From Brasilonema sp. UFV-L1 (GTDB taxonomy: Bacteria > Cyanobacteriota > Cyanobacteriia > Cyanobacteriales > Nostocaceae): a stretch of 40,320 nt of DNA. Where the stretch lies: NCBI RefSeq assembly GCF_012912105.1, contig NZ_QMEA01000057.1, forward strand, positions 1-40,320. Reading direction: 5' to 3'. The notes beneath the pieces were generated by a model. It saw nothing but the letters and a program-made list of their open reading frames with translations. It was not told the origin of the DNA and made no database searches. A program made the translations under genes and the position numbers. Positions 16,521-24,926 of the stretch are shown one piece after another; position 1 is the stretch's first letter; each line of letters opens with the position of its first letter.

Positions 16521-17915
16521 ATGCAACTACCTCCGGGTCCAAAGACACCGCCCTTTCTACAGCTTATCCAATGGATTTCCCATCCTTTGGATTACCTGGA
16601 AAAATCTGCTCAGCTCTACGGTGATTGCTTCACAGTAAGATGGGGCAATTTTGAAGCGGTGCTTTTAGGCAGTCCCCAAGCCTTTCAAGAGCTTTTTACT
16701 GTAGATTCCAACTATTTCGCCAGTACACAAGGACTTTTACTGCCAATAGTAGGAGATCAGTCTATGATCATGCTGGACGGTGCACCTCATCACCGCCAGC
16801 GCCATCTCCTGACCCCACCTTTTCATGGTGAACGAATGCGTGCTTATGGTCAATTAATCTGCAATATTGCAGAGCAGGTGATGGAAACATTGACCATCAG
16901 CAAACCCTTTGCAGTTCGTTCCGCCATGCAAGAAATTTCCTTGCGTGTCATGCTAGATGCTGTATTTGGCATAAACGAGGGGCAGCGGTTTCAACAACTG
17001 AAGGAACTGCTGACGTCGTTGCTTGACTCTGTTAGTTCTCCGCTCAGTTCTAGCTTACTCTTCCTGCGGTCACTTCAACGAGATCTAGGACCTTGGAGTC
17101 CTTGGGGACATTTTCTGCACCAACAGCAACAAATCAATAGCCTCATTTATGCTGAGATTCAGCAACGCCGGGAGCATCCCGATTCCACTCGCACGGATGT
17201 CCTTAGTTTGTTAATGTCTGCCTGTGACGAAGATGGTCAGCCTATGACCAATCAGGAGTTGCGTGACGAGCTGATTACATTTCTAGTTGCGGGTCATGAA
17301 ACCACAGCTACAGCTATGTCATGGGCATTGTATTGGATTCATCATTTACCAGAGGTGTATACCCAGCTTTTAGATGAACTGGACACCATCAGCGACATTT
17401 CAGATGTCAGTATTATTGCCAAACTTCCCTATCTCAGTGCAATCTGCTCTGAAACACTGCGCCTCTACCCAGTTTCAATGCTTACGATGCCCCGAATTGT
17501 AAAATCACCGATTAAGATTGCGGAGCATCAGTTTGAGCAAGGTACAAAGTTGATTGGTTGTATTTATTTGGCTCATCATCGTGAGGATATCTACCGACAA
17601 CCGAAGCAGTTCAGACCAGAGCGTTTTCTGGAGAGACAGTTTTCTCTTTATGAGTACTTACCCTTTGGGGGTGGTAACCGTCGTTGCATTGGTATGGCAT
17701 TTGCCTTATTTGAAATGAAACTAGTTCTTGCCACGATTGTGTCGCGTTATCGACTTGCCCTGCTCGATCAAAGTCCAGTTAAGCCTGTGCGTCGTGGTGC
17801 TACTTTAGCTCCCCCAGACGGAATGCAGATGGTTGTGGCTGGTTACCGCTACCAAGAGCGGTTACTAGCGAATCGAACATCTCAATTGTGTGAACTGAAA
17901 GGAGTACATCAATAG
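16521..17915 (+). CDS. Cytochrome P450, CYP110-like
   Basis: This 464-residue P450 begins MQLPPGPKTPPFLQLIQW, the usual proline-rich start. It has HHRQRHLLTPPFHGERM (residues 90-106), a fully canonical I-helix AGHETT (257-262), ExxR Glu311-Arg314, PERF and heme loop PFGGGNRRCIG with Cys389. It is closer to the P450 at 20384 than to the four-gene array, sharing GPWSPWG and the RRGATLAPPDG tail. The extra C-terminal tail after VVAGYRYQER is not shared. The following Rieske gene starts 66 bp downstream. Likely a terpene-skeleton hydroxylase. Confidence 0.93.
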   Translation: MQLPPGPKTPPFLQLIQWISHPLDYLEKSAQLYGDCFTVRWGNFEAVLLGSPQAFQELFTVDSNYFASTQGLLLPIVGDQSMIMLDGAPHHRQRHLLTPPFHGERMRAYGQLICNIAEQVMETLTISKPFAVRSAMQEISLRVMLDAVFGINEGQRFQQLKELLTSLLDSVSSPLSSSLLFLRSLQRDLGPWSPWGHFLHQQQQINSLIYAEIQQRREHPDSTRTDVLSLLMSACDEDGQPMTNQELRDELITFLVAGHETTATAMSWALYWIHHLPEVYTQLLDELDTISDISDVSIIAKLPYLSAICSETLRLYPVSMLTMPRIVKSPIKIAEHQFEQGTKLIGCIYLAHHREDIYRQPKQFRPERFLERQFSLYEYLPFGGGNRRCIGMAFALFEMKLVLATIVSRYRLALLDQSPVKPVRRGATLAPPDGMQMVVAGYRYQERLLANRTSQLCELKGVHQ

Positions 17916-17981
17916 CTCATTAAATATTGTTGATTTGGCAGTCTTTTCTTGCAAGTCGTTCAACTTGCGATGAGGAGTTTT

Positions 17982-19064
17982 ATGAAATCAGTAGAAAGAA
18001 AATCGCGCTTTCCGTTTACCTCTTTCCCGAATGGCTGGTTCCGCGTTGCCTACAGCAACGAGATCAAACCTGGAGAAATCAAGCCACTGCGTTACTTTGG
18101 CAAAGATTTAGTGCTCTTCCGCACCAAGAGTGGAACACCCTATGTTTTTGATGCTCACTGTCCCCACCTAGGGGCTCACATCGGTTATGGCGGAAAAGTT
18201 AAAGGAGAAAACATTCAGTGTCCGTTCCATGAATGGTGCTTTGATGGCAATGGCAGGTGCACTGCTACCCCCCATACCAATCGACAACCCCCTGCTGCCC
18301 AGATTCAGAAATGGCTAGTTAGTGAGATTAATGGGGTTATTTTAGTATACCACCACTCAGAAGGAATACCACCTACGTGGGAGATCCCTAATTTATCTGA
18401 ATATACAGGAGGAGTCCCATTTCGCAAAGTTAAGCAATGGACAGTGCGTACTCACGCTCAAGAGATAGGTGAGAATGGTTGTGATATGTCTCATCTTATG
18501 GTTGTACACGATATAGCTAACGTAACATCCCCTCCTAAAAGTCAAAGTATGGAGTTTGATGGAGCCGTTGCTGTTAATCGTGTTTATGTGGGATACGCAC
18601 CTTCCTTCCCCGAAGTCTGGATAATGGGTGAGGAAGTGAACGGTCTATCCATACTCAGACATTACGGTCTTGGTTGTATCTTCACTACTCTATCTGCAAA
18701 AGGGAAGATTAATTTCCGTTGGATGCATATTTACTGGATTACACCAGTTGATGAGGAATACTGTGATATCCACTTAGCGTTTGGTATACCTAACCTTTTC
18801 AGAAGTCCTTTAGCCCATGCTATTGCTGTGGCAACGAGCAAGGATATACAAAGACTGATCGAGCAAGACTTTCCTATTCTGGAGAATAAAGCTTATCACA
18901 GCAATGCTCTTCTCTATGATGAAGATGGTCCAATTGCAAAATTTCGACGCTGGGCGCGCCAGTTTTACTCTGATGTCCCTTCCCCTAACCCAAACACAAA
19001 TTTGACCGCAGCAATCTCCTCCACTCATACGCAAAGCGAAGACTTAATGACAAGACCTCTTTGA
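17982..19064 (+). CDS. Rieske non-heme iron oxygenase (A)
   Basis: This 360-residue oxygenase has a Rieske [2Fe-2S] centre formed by Cys60-x-His62 and Cys80-x2-His83 (CPHLG and CPFHEW) and a mononuclear iron site Asp168-x2-His171-x4-His176. The size and the order, an N-terminal Rieske domain followed by a catalytic domain, match KshA/DAF-36-type enzymes that oxidise steroids and other alicyclic compounds, which suits a sterol-like meroterpenoid. I start at 17982 with GAGGAG upstream, because the homologous gene at 19353 starts at the same point. The longer frame from 17949 uses a TTG and covers a conserved untranslated leader. It needs a ferredoxin/reductase supplied from elsewhere. Confidence 0.92.
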   Translation: MKSVERKSRFPFTSFPNGWFRVAYSNEIKPGEIKPLRYFGKDLVLFRTKSGTPYVFDAHCPHLGAHIGYGGKVKGENIQCPFHEWCFDGNGRCTATPHTNRQPPAAQIQKWLVSEINGVILVYHHSEGIPPTWEIPNLSEYTGGVPFRKVKQWTVRTHAQEIGENGCDMSHLMVVHDIANVTSPPKSQSMEFDGAVAVNRVYVGYAPSFPEVWIMGEEVNGLSILRHYGLGCIFTTLSAKGKINFRWMHIYWITPVDEEYCDIHLAFGIPNLFRSPLAHAIAVATSKDIQRLIEQDFPILENKAYHSNALLYDEDGPIAKFRRWARQFYSDVPSPNPNTNLTAAISSTHTQSEDLMTRPL

Positions 19065-19352
19065 AGTGTTGACAATACGGTTCGGTTAGGCGTTGTTGCA
19101 CGAATAAGGAGAAATGGTAAATTTTACTTATTCCCATTACGCGCCTAGTTTGACGATGAAGACCAAAACCAAAGCAACTCAAAGCAAGAAATGTCATTAC
19201 TTGGACGAGTACCAAAGAACGTTAAATTTCCAGTAGAGAAAGTTTTGTCAGATGGCTCCTATCTGTCGTGGATTGCTCCTAACGGTAGTTCCTCGCTCTA
19301 AGTTGATGTGACAGTCTTTTTTTGCAGGTTGTCCAACTTACGATAAGGTATT
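19065..19352. other. Intergenic gap with IS4-like debris
   Basis: The end-like sequence CAATACGGTTCGGTTAGG at about 19073 resembles the ends of the MITE at 10957 and the motif at 40267. At 19190-19300 a short plus-strand frame reads MSLLGRVPKNVKFPVEKVL, then SDGSYLSWIAPNG, which I recognise as an N-terminal piece of an IS4-type transposase. From about 19303 the sequence resembles the leader of the Rieske gene at 17982 (GCAGTCTTTTCTTGCA-like, then CAACTTGCGAT-like), so the two Rieske genes share their upstream regions. Confidence 0.55.
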
Positions 19353-20369
19353 ATGAAATTAGCACAAAAGAAGTTAACGAAAAAAAAATCGCGTTTTTCA
19401 TTTACGTCTTTCCCCAATGGCTGGTTCTGTGTTGGCTGTAGCAACGAACTCAAACCGGGAGAAGTCAAGCCACTTCATTACTTTGGCAAAGACTTAGTAC
19501 TCTTCCGCACCGAGAGCGGGACGCCTTATGTTTTTGATGCCTACTGTCCCCATGTAGGGGCTCACCTCGGTTATGGCGGAAAAGTCAAGGGAGAAGGCAT
19601 TCAATGTCCCTTCCACGGGTGGTGCTTTGACAGCAATGGGAAGTGCACTGATGTCCCCTACAGCAACAAACTACCCCCTACCGCTCAGATTGGGAAGTGG
19701 TCAGTCAGCGAGCTCAATGGTATGATTATGCTGTACTATCACTCTCAGAAAAAGCCACCTACGTGGGAGATTCCTGATCTGTCTAAGTATATTGATAACG
19801 AGGGGGTTCCGTTTCGTAGGATTAAGCAATGGAAGCTATGCACTCACCCGCAAGAAGTATGCGAACACAGTTATGATATTGGTCATATTAATGTGCACGC
19901 TCAAGCGTCACATGCCAAAAGTGAAGATGTAGAGTTTAACGGACCGATTGCTGTTCATCGTTTCTCTACCCAATATAGACCCCCTATTCCTGCGGCCTGG
20001 ATCATAGGGGAGCAAGTGAACCTACTATCTGAAGTCAGAAGCTATGGGCTAGGTTTTTCCTTCATTATTCACTCTCTAAACGGGAAGATAAAGGGTCGTT
20101 GGTTAAATATCGTGTTGGCTACACCCATTGATGAGGAACATAGCGAGATCCATTTGCTTTTTGGAATGCCTAAAGTTTTTAACAAGCTTCTAACCCGTGC
20201 TCTAGAAGCACTCCTGCGCAAGGATCTAGAGAGAGGATTTGAGCTAAGTTTATCTCTTTTAAGGGATAAGATTCATCGCAGTCATGTTCCCTTTTGTGAC
20301 GGTGATGGTTCAATCGCACAGTTTCGACAGTGGTCACACCAATTTTACTCTGAGGATCCTTATAAATAG
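19353..20369 (+). CDS. Rieske non-heme iron oxygenase (B), altered iron motif
   Basis: This 338-residue paralogue of oxygenase A has Rieske ligands Cys65, His67, Cys85 and His88. In the mononuclear site the spacing is Asp175-x2-His178-x3-His182, one residue shorter than the D-x2-H-x4-H of the other four Rieske proteins in the window. His182 may still be able to bind iron, or the site may be impaired. The start is fixed by homology with 17982 and by GATAAGG upstream. The gene is followed 14 bp later by the P450 at 20384, so the pair is tightly linked. Probable role: oxidation of the same terpenoid scaffold, if active. Confidence 0.88.
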   Translation: MKLAQKKLTKKKSRFSFTSFPNGWFCVGCSNELKPGEVKPLHYFGKDLVLFRTESGTPYVFDAYCPHVGAHLGYGGKVKGEGIQCPFHGWCFDSNGKCTDVPYSNKLPPTAQIGKWSVSELNGMIMLYYHSQKKPPTWEIPDLSKYIDNEGVPFRRIKQWKLCTHPQEVCEHSYDIGHINVHAQASHAKSEDVEFNGPIAVHRFSTQYRPPIPAAWIIGEQVNLLSEVRSYGLGFSFIIHSLNGKIKGRWLNIVLATPIDEEHSEIHLLFGMPKVFNKLLTRALEALLRKDLERGFELSLSLLRDKIHRSHVPFCDGDGSIAQFRQWSHQFYSEDPYK

Positions 20370-20383
20370 TAAAGGCAATTGTT

Positions 20384-21751
20384 ATGAAGTTACCAAATGG
20401 TCCAAAAACTCCAGGGTTTGTGCAGCGGATGCAATGGGTTTTAAACCCATTGAAATTTATGGAAACAACCGCAGCAGTCTACGGTGACTGCTTTACAGCA
20501 CGGCCCACGGGAAAGCCTAGCGTGGTTTTTTCTAATCCCCAAGCCATTCAGGATATTTTTACTGCTCGACCAGACCAGTTTTATGTAGGTAGGGCGAACG
20601 GAATTTTCAGAGCCTTGCTGGGGGACTATTCAATGATGTTGTTAGACGATGCACCTCATCAGCGTCAGCGGAAGTTATTGGCACCACCGTTACATGGCGA
20701 TCACCTGAGGTCTTACGGGCAACTGATTTGGAATATCACTGAGCAAGTCATCAGCACCTGGGAAATTGGCAAACCGTTCCCTGTACGCCTATCAATGACT
20801 GAGATCTCCTTAAGGGTAATCTTGCAAACAGTATTTGGCTTACAGGAAGGACAGCGTTATGAAAAACTCAAACTACTTATACAGTCAGTATTGAAGCTAT
20901 CTAGTTCTCCCCTAAAGGCTTTGCCCTTATTTTTCCCCTTGCTACAGCAAGATTTAGGACCGTGGAGTCCTTGGGGACAGTTCAAGCTTTTGAAGAAAAA
21001 AGTTGATGACCTGATCTACGCCGAAATTCAAGAGCTTAGAGACACCCCCGATCCATCTCGTAGCGATATCCTCTCGTTAATGATGTCTGCACAGGACAAT
21101 GACGGGAAGCCGATGACTGATCAAGAAATTCGAGATGAACTGATCACGTTACTCATGGCAGGTCACGAGGCTTCAACTTCGGCAATGACATGGGCACTGT
21201 ATTGGATTCATCTTCTTCCAGAAGTACACAAAAAGCTTTTGCAAGAACTAGATAGCATAGAGGGTAATGCAAGTATTGATATCCTGATGAAACTGCCATA
21301 TCTTGATGCAGTTTGCTGTGAAACTCTCCGGCTTTACCCAATCATCATGCTTCCTTCGACTCGGATGACAAAAACTCCTATTCGAGTCATGGATTATGAG
21401 TTTCCAGCAGGTACTTTACTGGTTCCCTCGATATACCTTACGCACCACCGTCCAGATTTGTATCCTCAACCCAAGCAGTTTAGACCAGAGCGTTTTCTAG
21501 AACGGAAATACTCACAGTATGAGTTTCTCCCGTTTGGAGGTGGCAGCCGCCGCTGTATTGGTATGGCATTTGCCATGTTTGAGATGAAAGTGGTGTTAGC
21601 AAGAGTGTTGTTACACTTAGATTTAGCGATTGTAGGCAATCGTCGAGTAAAACCAATTCGTCGTGGGGTGACATTGGCACCTTCCGATGGTGAGTGGTTA
21701 GTTGCAACGAGTCTGCATGAAAAAGAGGTGAGCATTCCTATCAGCGTGTGA
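20384..21751 (+). CDS. Cytochrome P450, CYP110-like, Ala in place of I-helix Thr
   Basis: This 455-residue P450 starts MKLPNGPKTPGFVQRMQW, with HQRQRKLLAPPLHGDHL (residues 92-108), ExxR Glu313-Arg316, PERF and heme loop PFGGGSRRCIG with Cys391. The I-helix reads AGHEAST (259-265): Ala263 sits where threonine normally helps deliver protons to bound oxygen. EryF (CYP107A1) has a natural Ala here and uses a substrate hydroxyl instead, so a polyhydroxylated substrate is conceivable (inference). It pairs with Rieske B just upstream. About 260 bp of mobile-element debris separates it from the next Rieske gene. Confidence 0.92.
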   Translation: MKLPNGPKTPGFVQRMQWVLNPLKFMETTAAVYGDCFTARPTGKPSVVFSNPQAIQDIFTARPDQFYVGRANGIFRALLGDYSMMLLDDAPHQRQRKLLAPPLHGDHLRSYGQLIWNITEQVISTWEIGKPFPVRLSMTEISLRVILQTVFGLQEGQRYEKLKLLIQSVLKLSSSPLKALPLFFPLLQQDLGPWSPWGQFKLLKKKVDDLIYAEIQELRDTPDPSRSDILSLMMSAQDNDGKPMTDQEIRDELITLLMAGHEASTSAMTWALYWIHLLPEVHKKLLQELDSIEGNASIDILMKLPYLDAVCCETLRLYPIIMLPSTRMTKTPIRVMDYEFPAGTLLVPSIYLTHHRPDLYPQPKQFRPERFLERKYSQYEFLPFGGGSRRCIGMAFAMFEMKVVLARVLLHLDLAIVGNRRVKPIRRGVTLAPSDGEWLVATSLHEKEVSIPISV

Positions 21752-21810
21752 GCATCTCTAACAAGGCTCTAAAAAAAAGCTTTAGGTATAGTTAGTGAAT
21801 TACCTTCTAT

Positions 21811-21980
21811 GACTTACGCATTGACAGAAAAGTCAAAATAGGAGGTATGATTTTTAACGCTTCTAGCTTAATTTTTCTATTCCCCACTAAGTGATCGCAA
21901 CCAAGAAAGGGTGATTGATAAAAGGCTGAAACGACATATTTACGATACACAACATAGTTCGTTTGTACGGTGCGTAAGCC
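21811..21980. mobile_element. Small MITE-like element with TTACGCA ends
   Basis: The left end GACTTACGCA (21811-21820) and right end TGCGTAAGCC (21971-21980) are inverted repeats matching at 9 of 10 positions. TACCTTC occurs just outside on both sides (21801-21807, 21982-21988) and may be a target duplication. The left 25 bp (21811-21835) are the exact reverse complement of 2408-2432, the right end of the broken DDE transposon at the window start, so this is probably a deletion derivative of that element. It sits between a P450 and a Rieske gene and has no frame of note. Confidence 0.6.
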
Positions 21981-22029
21981 CTACCTTCGCTGAAGTTTTA
22001 TAGCGTGTTTCATGATCGAGAGGTGTTTT

Positions 22030-23061
22030 ATGCAATTAGCCGATGAAAAATTACGTCTCCCACTCACGTCTTTTCCCAATGGTTGGTTCTGCATTGCTTA
22101 CAGTGATGAGATAAAGCCAGAGGAAGTCAAACCACTCCATTACTTTGGCAGAGATTTAGTGCTTTTCCGTAGCAAGAGCGGTACACCCTATGTTTTTGAT
22201 GCCCACTGCCCGCATTTAGGCACTCACCTTGGTTATGGCGGAAAAGTCAAAGGAGAAAACATTCAGTGTGCGTTGCATGGCTGGTGTTTTGACGGAAACG
22301 GGAACTGCATTAATATCCCCTATGCAAGTAAAATGCCTCCTAATATACAAGCTCGTTCATGGTCGGTACGGGAGATGCATGGAGTGATTATGGTGTACTA
22401 CCACTCGCATGGATCTCCTCCTGACTGGGAAATTCCAGAGCTACCAGAAGAGCCTATAGATGGAAATTGGGGACCATTTGTTAAAATCTTGCATCGTAAA
22501 GCACGCACGCACATTCAGGATGTCACTCAAGGGGATTGCGATTTGGTTCACGCCAAAACGATTCATCGTGCTGTATACATTGCCGAGTGCGAAAATATTG
22601 AGATTAAGGGTCCGCTTCTCTATCATCTCTACTCTTTATTCGTGAAAGTTCCTTTCCCCGTGAGCTTAATCCTAGGTAAAGAATTAAAAATCTTCTTCGA
22701 TTTTGTCCATTGTGGTATGGGTTACCTCTTCATAAAGCAAATAGCACATGAAGAGAAAGGTTCTCCGTTTCAGATACTCCGAGTGTTTAACACTCCAATT
22801 GATGATGAGTACTGTGAAACTCGAATAGTTTCTAGTATTAAACAGATCGTTAATAAACCGATAACTAACGCTCTCATACCCTTAATCATTTACAGCACGA
22901 GAATTGCCTACGAGGAGGATCTTCCAATTTTGGAGAATAGGTCTCGCTGTAACTCACCTCTTCTGTCCTACGGCGACGGACCGATCGCAAAATACCGACG
23001 TTGGGCACGTCAATTCTACCCTTCAGAGTATTTTGTTACAAGCAAACCTCTGAATTCGTAG
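22030..23061 (+). CDS. Rieske non-heme iron oxygenase (C)
   Basis: This 343-residue oxygenase is homologous to A and B. Rieske ligands are Cys60-x-His62 and Cys80-x2-His83; the second pair is set in CALHGW rather than the CPFH of the others, so the usual proline is absent. The mononuclear site is Asp171-x2-His174-x4-His179. I start at 22030 (MQLADEKLRLPLTSFPNGWF) because it aligns with the paralogues and has GAGAGG upstream; the ATG at 22012 would overlap that site. The SDR gene follows after 75 bp. Probable role: regioselective oxidation or desaturation of the polycyclic intermediate. Confidence 0.9.
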   Translation: MQLADEKLRLPLTSFPNGWFCIAYSDEIKPEEVKPLHYFGRDLVLFRSKSGTPYVFDAHCPHLGTHLGYGGKVKGENIQCALHGWCFDGNGNCINIPYASKMPPNIQARSWSVREMHGVIMVYYHSHGSPPDWEIPELPEEPIDGNWGPFVKILHRKARTHIQDVTQGDCDLVHAKTIHRAVYIAECENIEIKGPLLYHLYSLFVKVPFPVSLILGKELKIFFDFVHCGMGYLFIKQIAHEEKGSPFQILRVFNTPIDDEYCETRIVSSIKQIVNKPITNALIPLIIYSTRIAYEEDLPILENRSRCNSPLLSYGDGPIAKYRRWARQFYPSEYFVTSKPLNS

Positions 23062-23136
23062 GAACCACAGACACGGAATGTGGCTGCAAAATTTGCAACC
23101 TTCAAAAGATGAACTAAGAACAAAAGAAATGGAATT

Positions 23137-23892
23137 ATGGCAGGCAAATTAGAAGGTAAAATCGCAGTTGTGACTGGAGCTTCGTCCGGCATTGGTCGAG
23201 CAACAGCAATAGCACTGGCAGATGAAGGGGCACAGGTTGCGATTGTAGCACGACGAAAAGACAGACTAGAGTCACTCGCAGAGCATATTGGTGATTTCGG
23301 TGGACAAGCCCTGTCAATTGTTGCCGATTTAACCGATGAGGCTCAAGCAAGGCAAACGGTGCAGCAAGTCAATGAAAAGTTTGGACGCGTAGATATTCTA
23401 GTCAACAGTGCAGGTGTAATGTTAATTAATCCTATCCAGGGAGTAGATACAACCGAGTGGCGCTGCATGATTGACCTCAACCTTCTAGGTTTAATGTATA
23501 CAACCCACGCTGTTTTACCACTGATGAAAGAGCAGGGCGAGGGGCACATTGTTAACATCTCCTCGGCTGCAGGTCGGTCAGCAAGAGCCTATGTCGGTGT
23601 TTACAACGCTACCAAGTGGGGTGTAAATGCATTCTCAGAAGCTTTGCGCCAAGAGCTTTGCAAACATAATATCCGCGTCACCATTATCGAGCCTGGTGCA
23701 GTAGCAACGGAACTAGCTGACCATATCACCAATCCGGCGATCCGACAACAGGCTCAAGCCTATTATCAATCTATAACACCCCTAGAAGGCAAGGATATTG
23801 CTGCTGCAATTCTCTATGCTGTCACGCAGCCCAAATATGTCAACGTTAACGAAATTCTGCTACTGCCCACTGATCAGGAAAGAGCCTCATGA
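23137..23892 (+). CDS. Short-chain dehydrogenase/reductase (SDR)
   Basis: This 251-residue classical SDR has cofactor motif TGASSGIG (residues 13-20), NAG-equivalent NSAG (90-93), catalytic Ser142/143 in NISSAAG and YNATK with Tyr156 and Lys160. Arg39 and Arg40 after the second strand (VAIVARRKDR) favour NADP(H). It could oxidise alcohols made by the oxygenases or reduce the ketones. It follows Rieske C and precedes the prenyltransferase on the same strand, bridging the tailoring block and the core block. Confidence 0.93.
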   Translation: MAGKLEGKIAVVTGASSGIGRATAIALADEGAQVAIVARRKDRLESLAEHIGDFGGQALSIVADLTDEAQARQTVQQVNEKFGRVDILVNSAGVMLINPIQGVDTTEWRCMIDLNLLGLMYTTHAVLPLMKEQGEGHIVNISSAAGRSARAYVGVYNATKWGVNAFSEALRQELCKHNIRVTIIEPGAVATELADHITNPAIRQQAQAYYQSITPLEGKDIAAAILYAVTQPKYVNVNEILLLPTDQERAS

Positions 23893-24005
23893 GGATAAGT
23901 TGGTAACAATCCTCACGATCCTCGAGTACTGTGAACTCTCTTAATTTGCTTTCCTCATTGGGCAAAATCAAACTTTTAAAAGGAGAACAAGGATCTCACA
24001 ACATC

Positions 24006-24890
24006 ATGCTGATCCAACAACAGGAAGATAGCCAAAAACTACCCACTTGGCTTCAGATTATTCGACTTTTGAGATGGGACAAGCCAGTTGGGAGATTAAT
24101 ATTAATCGTACCAGCCTTGTGGGCTGTGTTCCTAGCAGCACGAGGCACGCCACCAGCACCACTTGTTAGCCTTATTGTTTTCGTAAGCGTGGCTAGCAGT
24201 GCAGCGGGATGCGCTGTCAATGATTTATGGGATCGAGATATTGACAAGCAAGTTCAGCGGACACTAAACCGTCCTTTAGCTTCTCGTGCCCTCTCAATTA
24301 AAATCGCCATTGTTGCTGCTTTGGTAGCTATTAGCAGTGCTGTGTTTCTGGCATTTTATCTCAAGCCGCTCTCATTCTGGTTGTTCCTAGCATCAGTGCC
24401 GCTGATTATACTGTATCCCCTAGCAAAGCGAGTATTCCCAGTTCCTCAATTAGTCATGGCACTTGCCTGGGGGTTTGGAGTGTTAGTTAGTTGGAGTGCA
24501 GTGAGCGGACAATTAGAGAGAGCCACATGGCTACTCTGGGGCGCAACGGTATTTTGGGCTTTGGGATTTGATACCATTTACGCCATATCTGATCGCGAGG
24601 ATGACCGACGGATTGGTGTCAACTCTAGCGCCATATTCTTTAATGAGTATATCCCTATTGCTGTCGGAGCCTTCTTTTTAGGAACAACCTTATTACTAGC
24701 CAATTTAGGTCTTATGATGCAATTACAAGTGGGCTTCTGGGTTACTCTGTTTCTCGCTGCTCTTGGTTGGACTTGGCAGTGTCTCCGTTTATGCGCTCCT
24801 CAACTTCCTAGTTCTGCCTATAACCAAATGTTTAGCCAAAATGTTTGGATTGGCTTTCTATTACTATCCGGAATGATTGTAGGTGGTTGA
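24006..24890 (+). CDS. UbiA-family 4-hydroxybenzoate prenyltransferase
   Basis: This 294-residue integral membrane aromatic prenyltransferase has about eight or nine transmembrane segments. The first Asp-rich motif is NDLWDRDID (residues 72-80) and the second is YAISDRED (192-199); these bind the Mg-diphosphate of the prenyl donor. RWDKPVGRLIL and RTLNRPLASRALS are typical of cyanobacterial 4-hydroxybenzoate prenyltransferases used for plastoquinone. I prefer 24006 (MLIQQQED), since cyanobacterial relatives begin near there; a GTG at 23931 would add 25 residues. With chorismate lyase and GGPP synthase nearby, I infer that it geranylgeranylates 4-hydroxybenzoate or 3,4-dihydroxybenzoate for the meroterpenoid. 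It could instead be the housekeeping plastoquinone enzyme. Confidence 0.92.
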   Translation: MLIQQQEDSQKLPTWLQIIRLLRWDKPVGRLILIVPALWAVFLAARGTPPAPLVSLIVFVSVASSAAGCAVNDLWDRDIDKQVQRTLNRPLASRALSIKIAIVAALVAISSAVFLAFYLKPLSFWLFLASVPLIILYPLAKRVFPVPQLVMALAWGFGVLVSWSAVSGQLERATWLLWGATVFWALGFDTIYAISDREDDRRIGVNSSAIFFNEYIPIAVGAFFLGTTLLLANLGLMMQLQVGFWVTLFLAALGWTWQCLRLCAPQLPSSAYNQMFSQNVWIGFLLLSGMIVGG

Positions 24891-24926
24891 AAGCCAGAAT
24901 TGAAACCTGTACGCAATAATGTGCTT

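Noticed and set aside
17949-17981. Longer N-terminus for Rieske oxygenase A
   Set aside because: It uses TTG, and this stretch is conserved as an untranslated leader before the paralogue at 19353; the ATG at 17982 has GAGGAG upstream.
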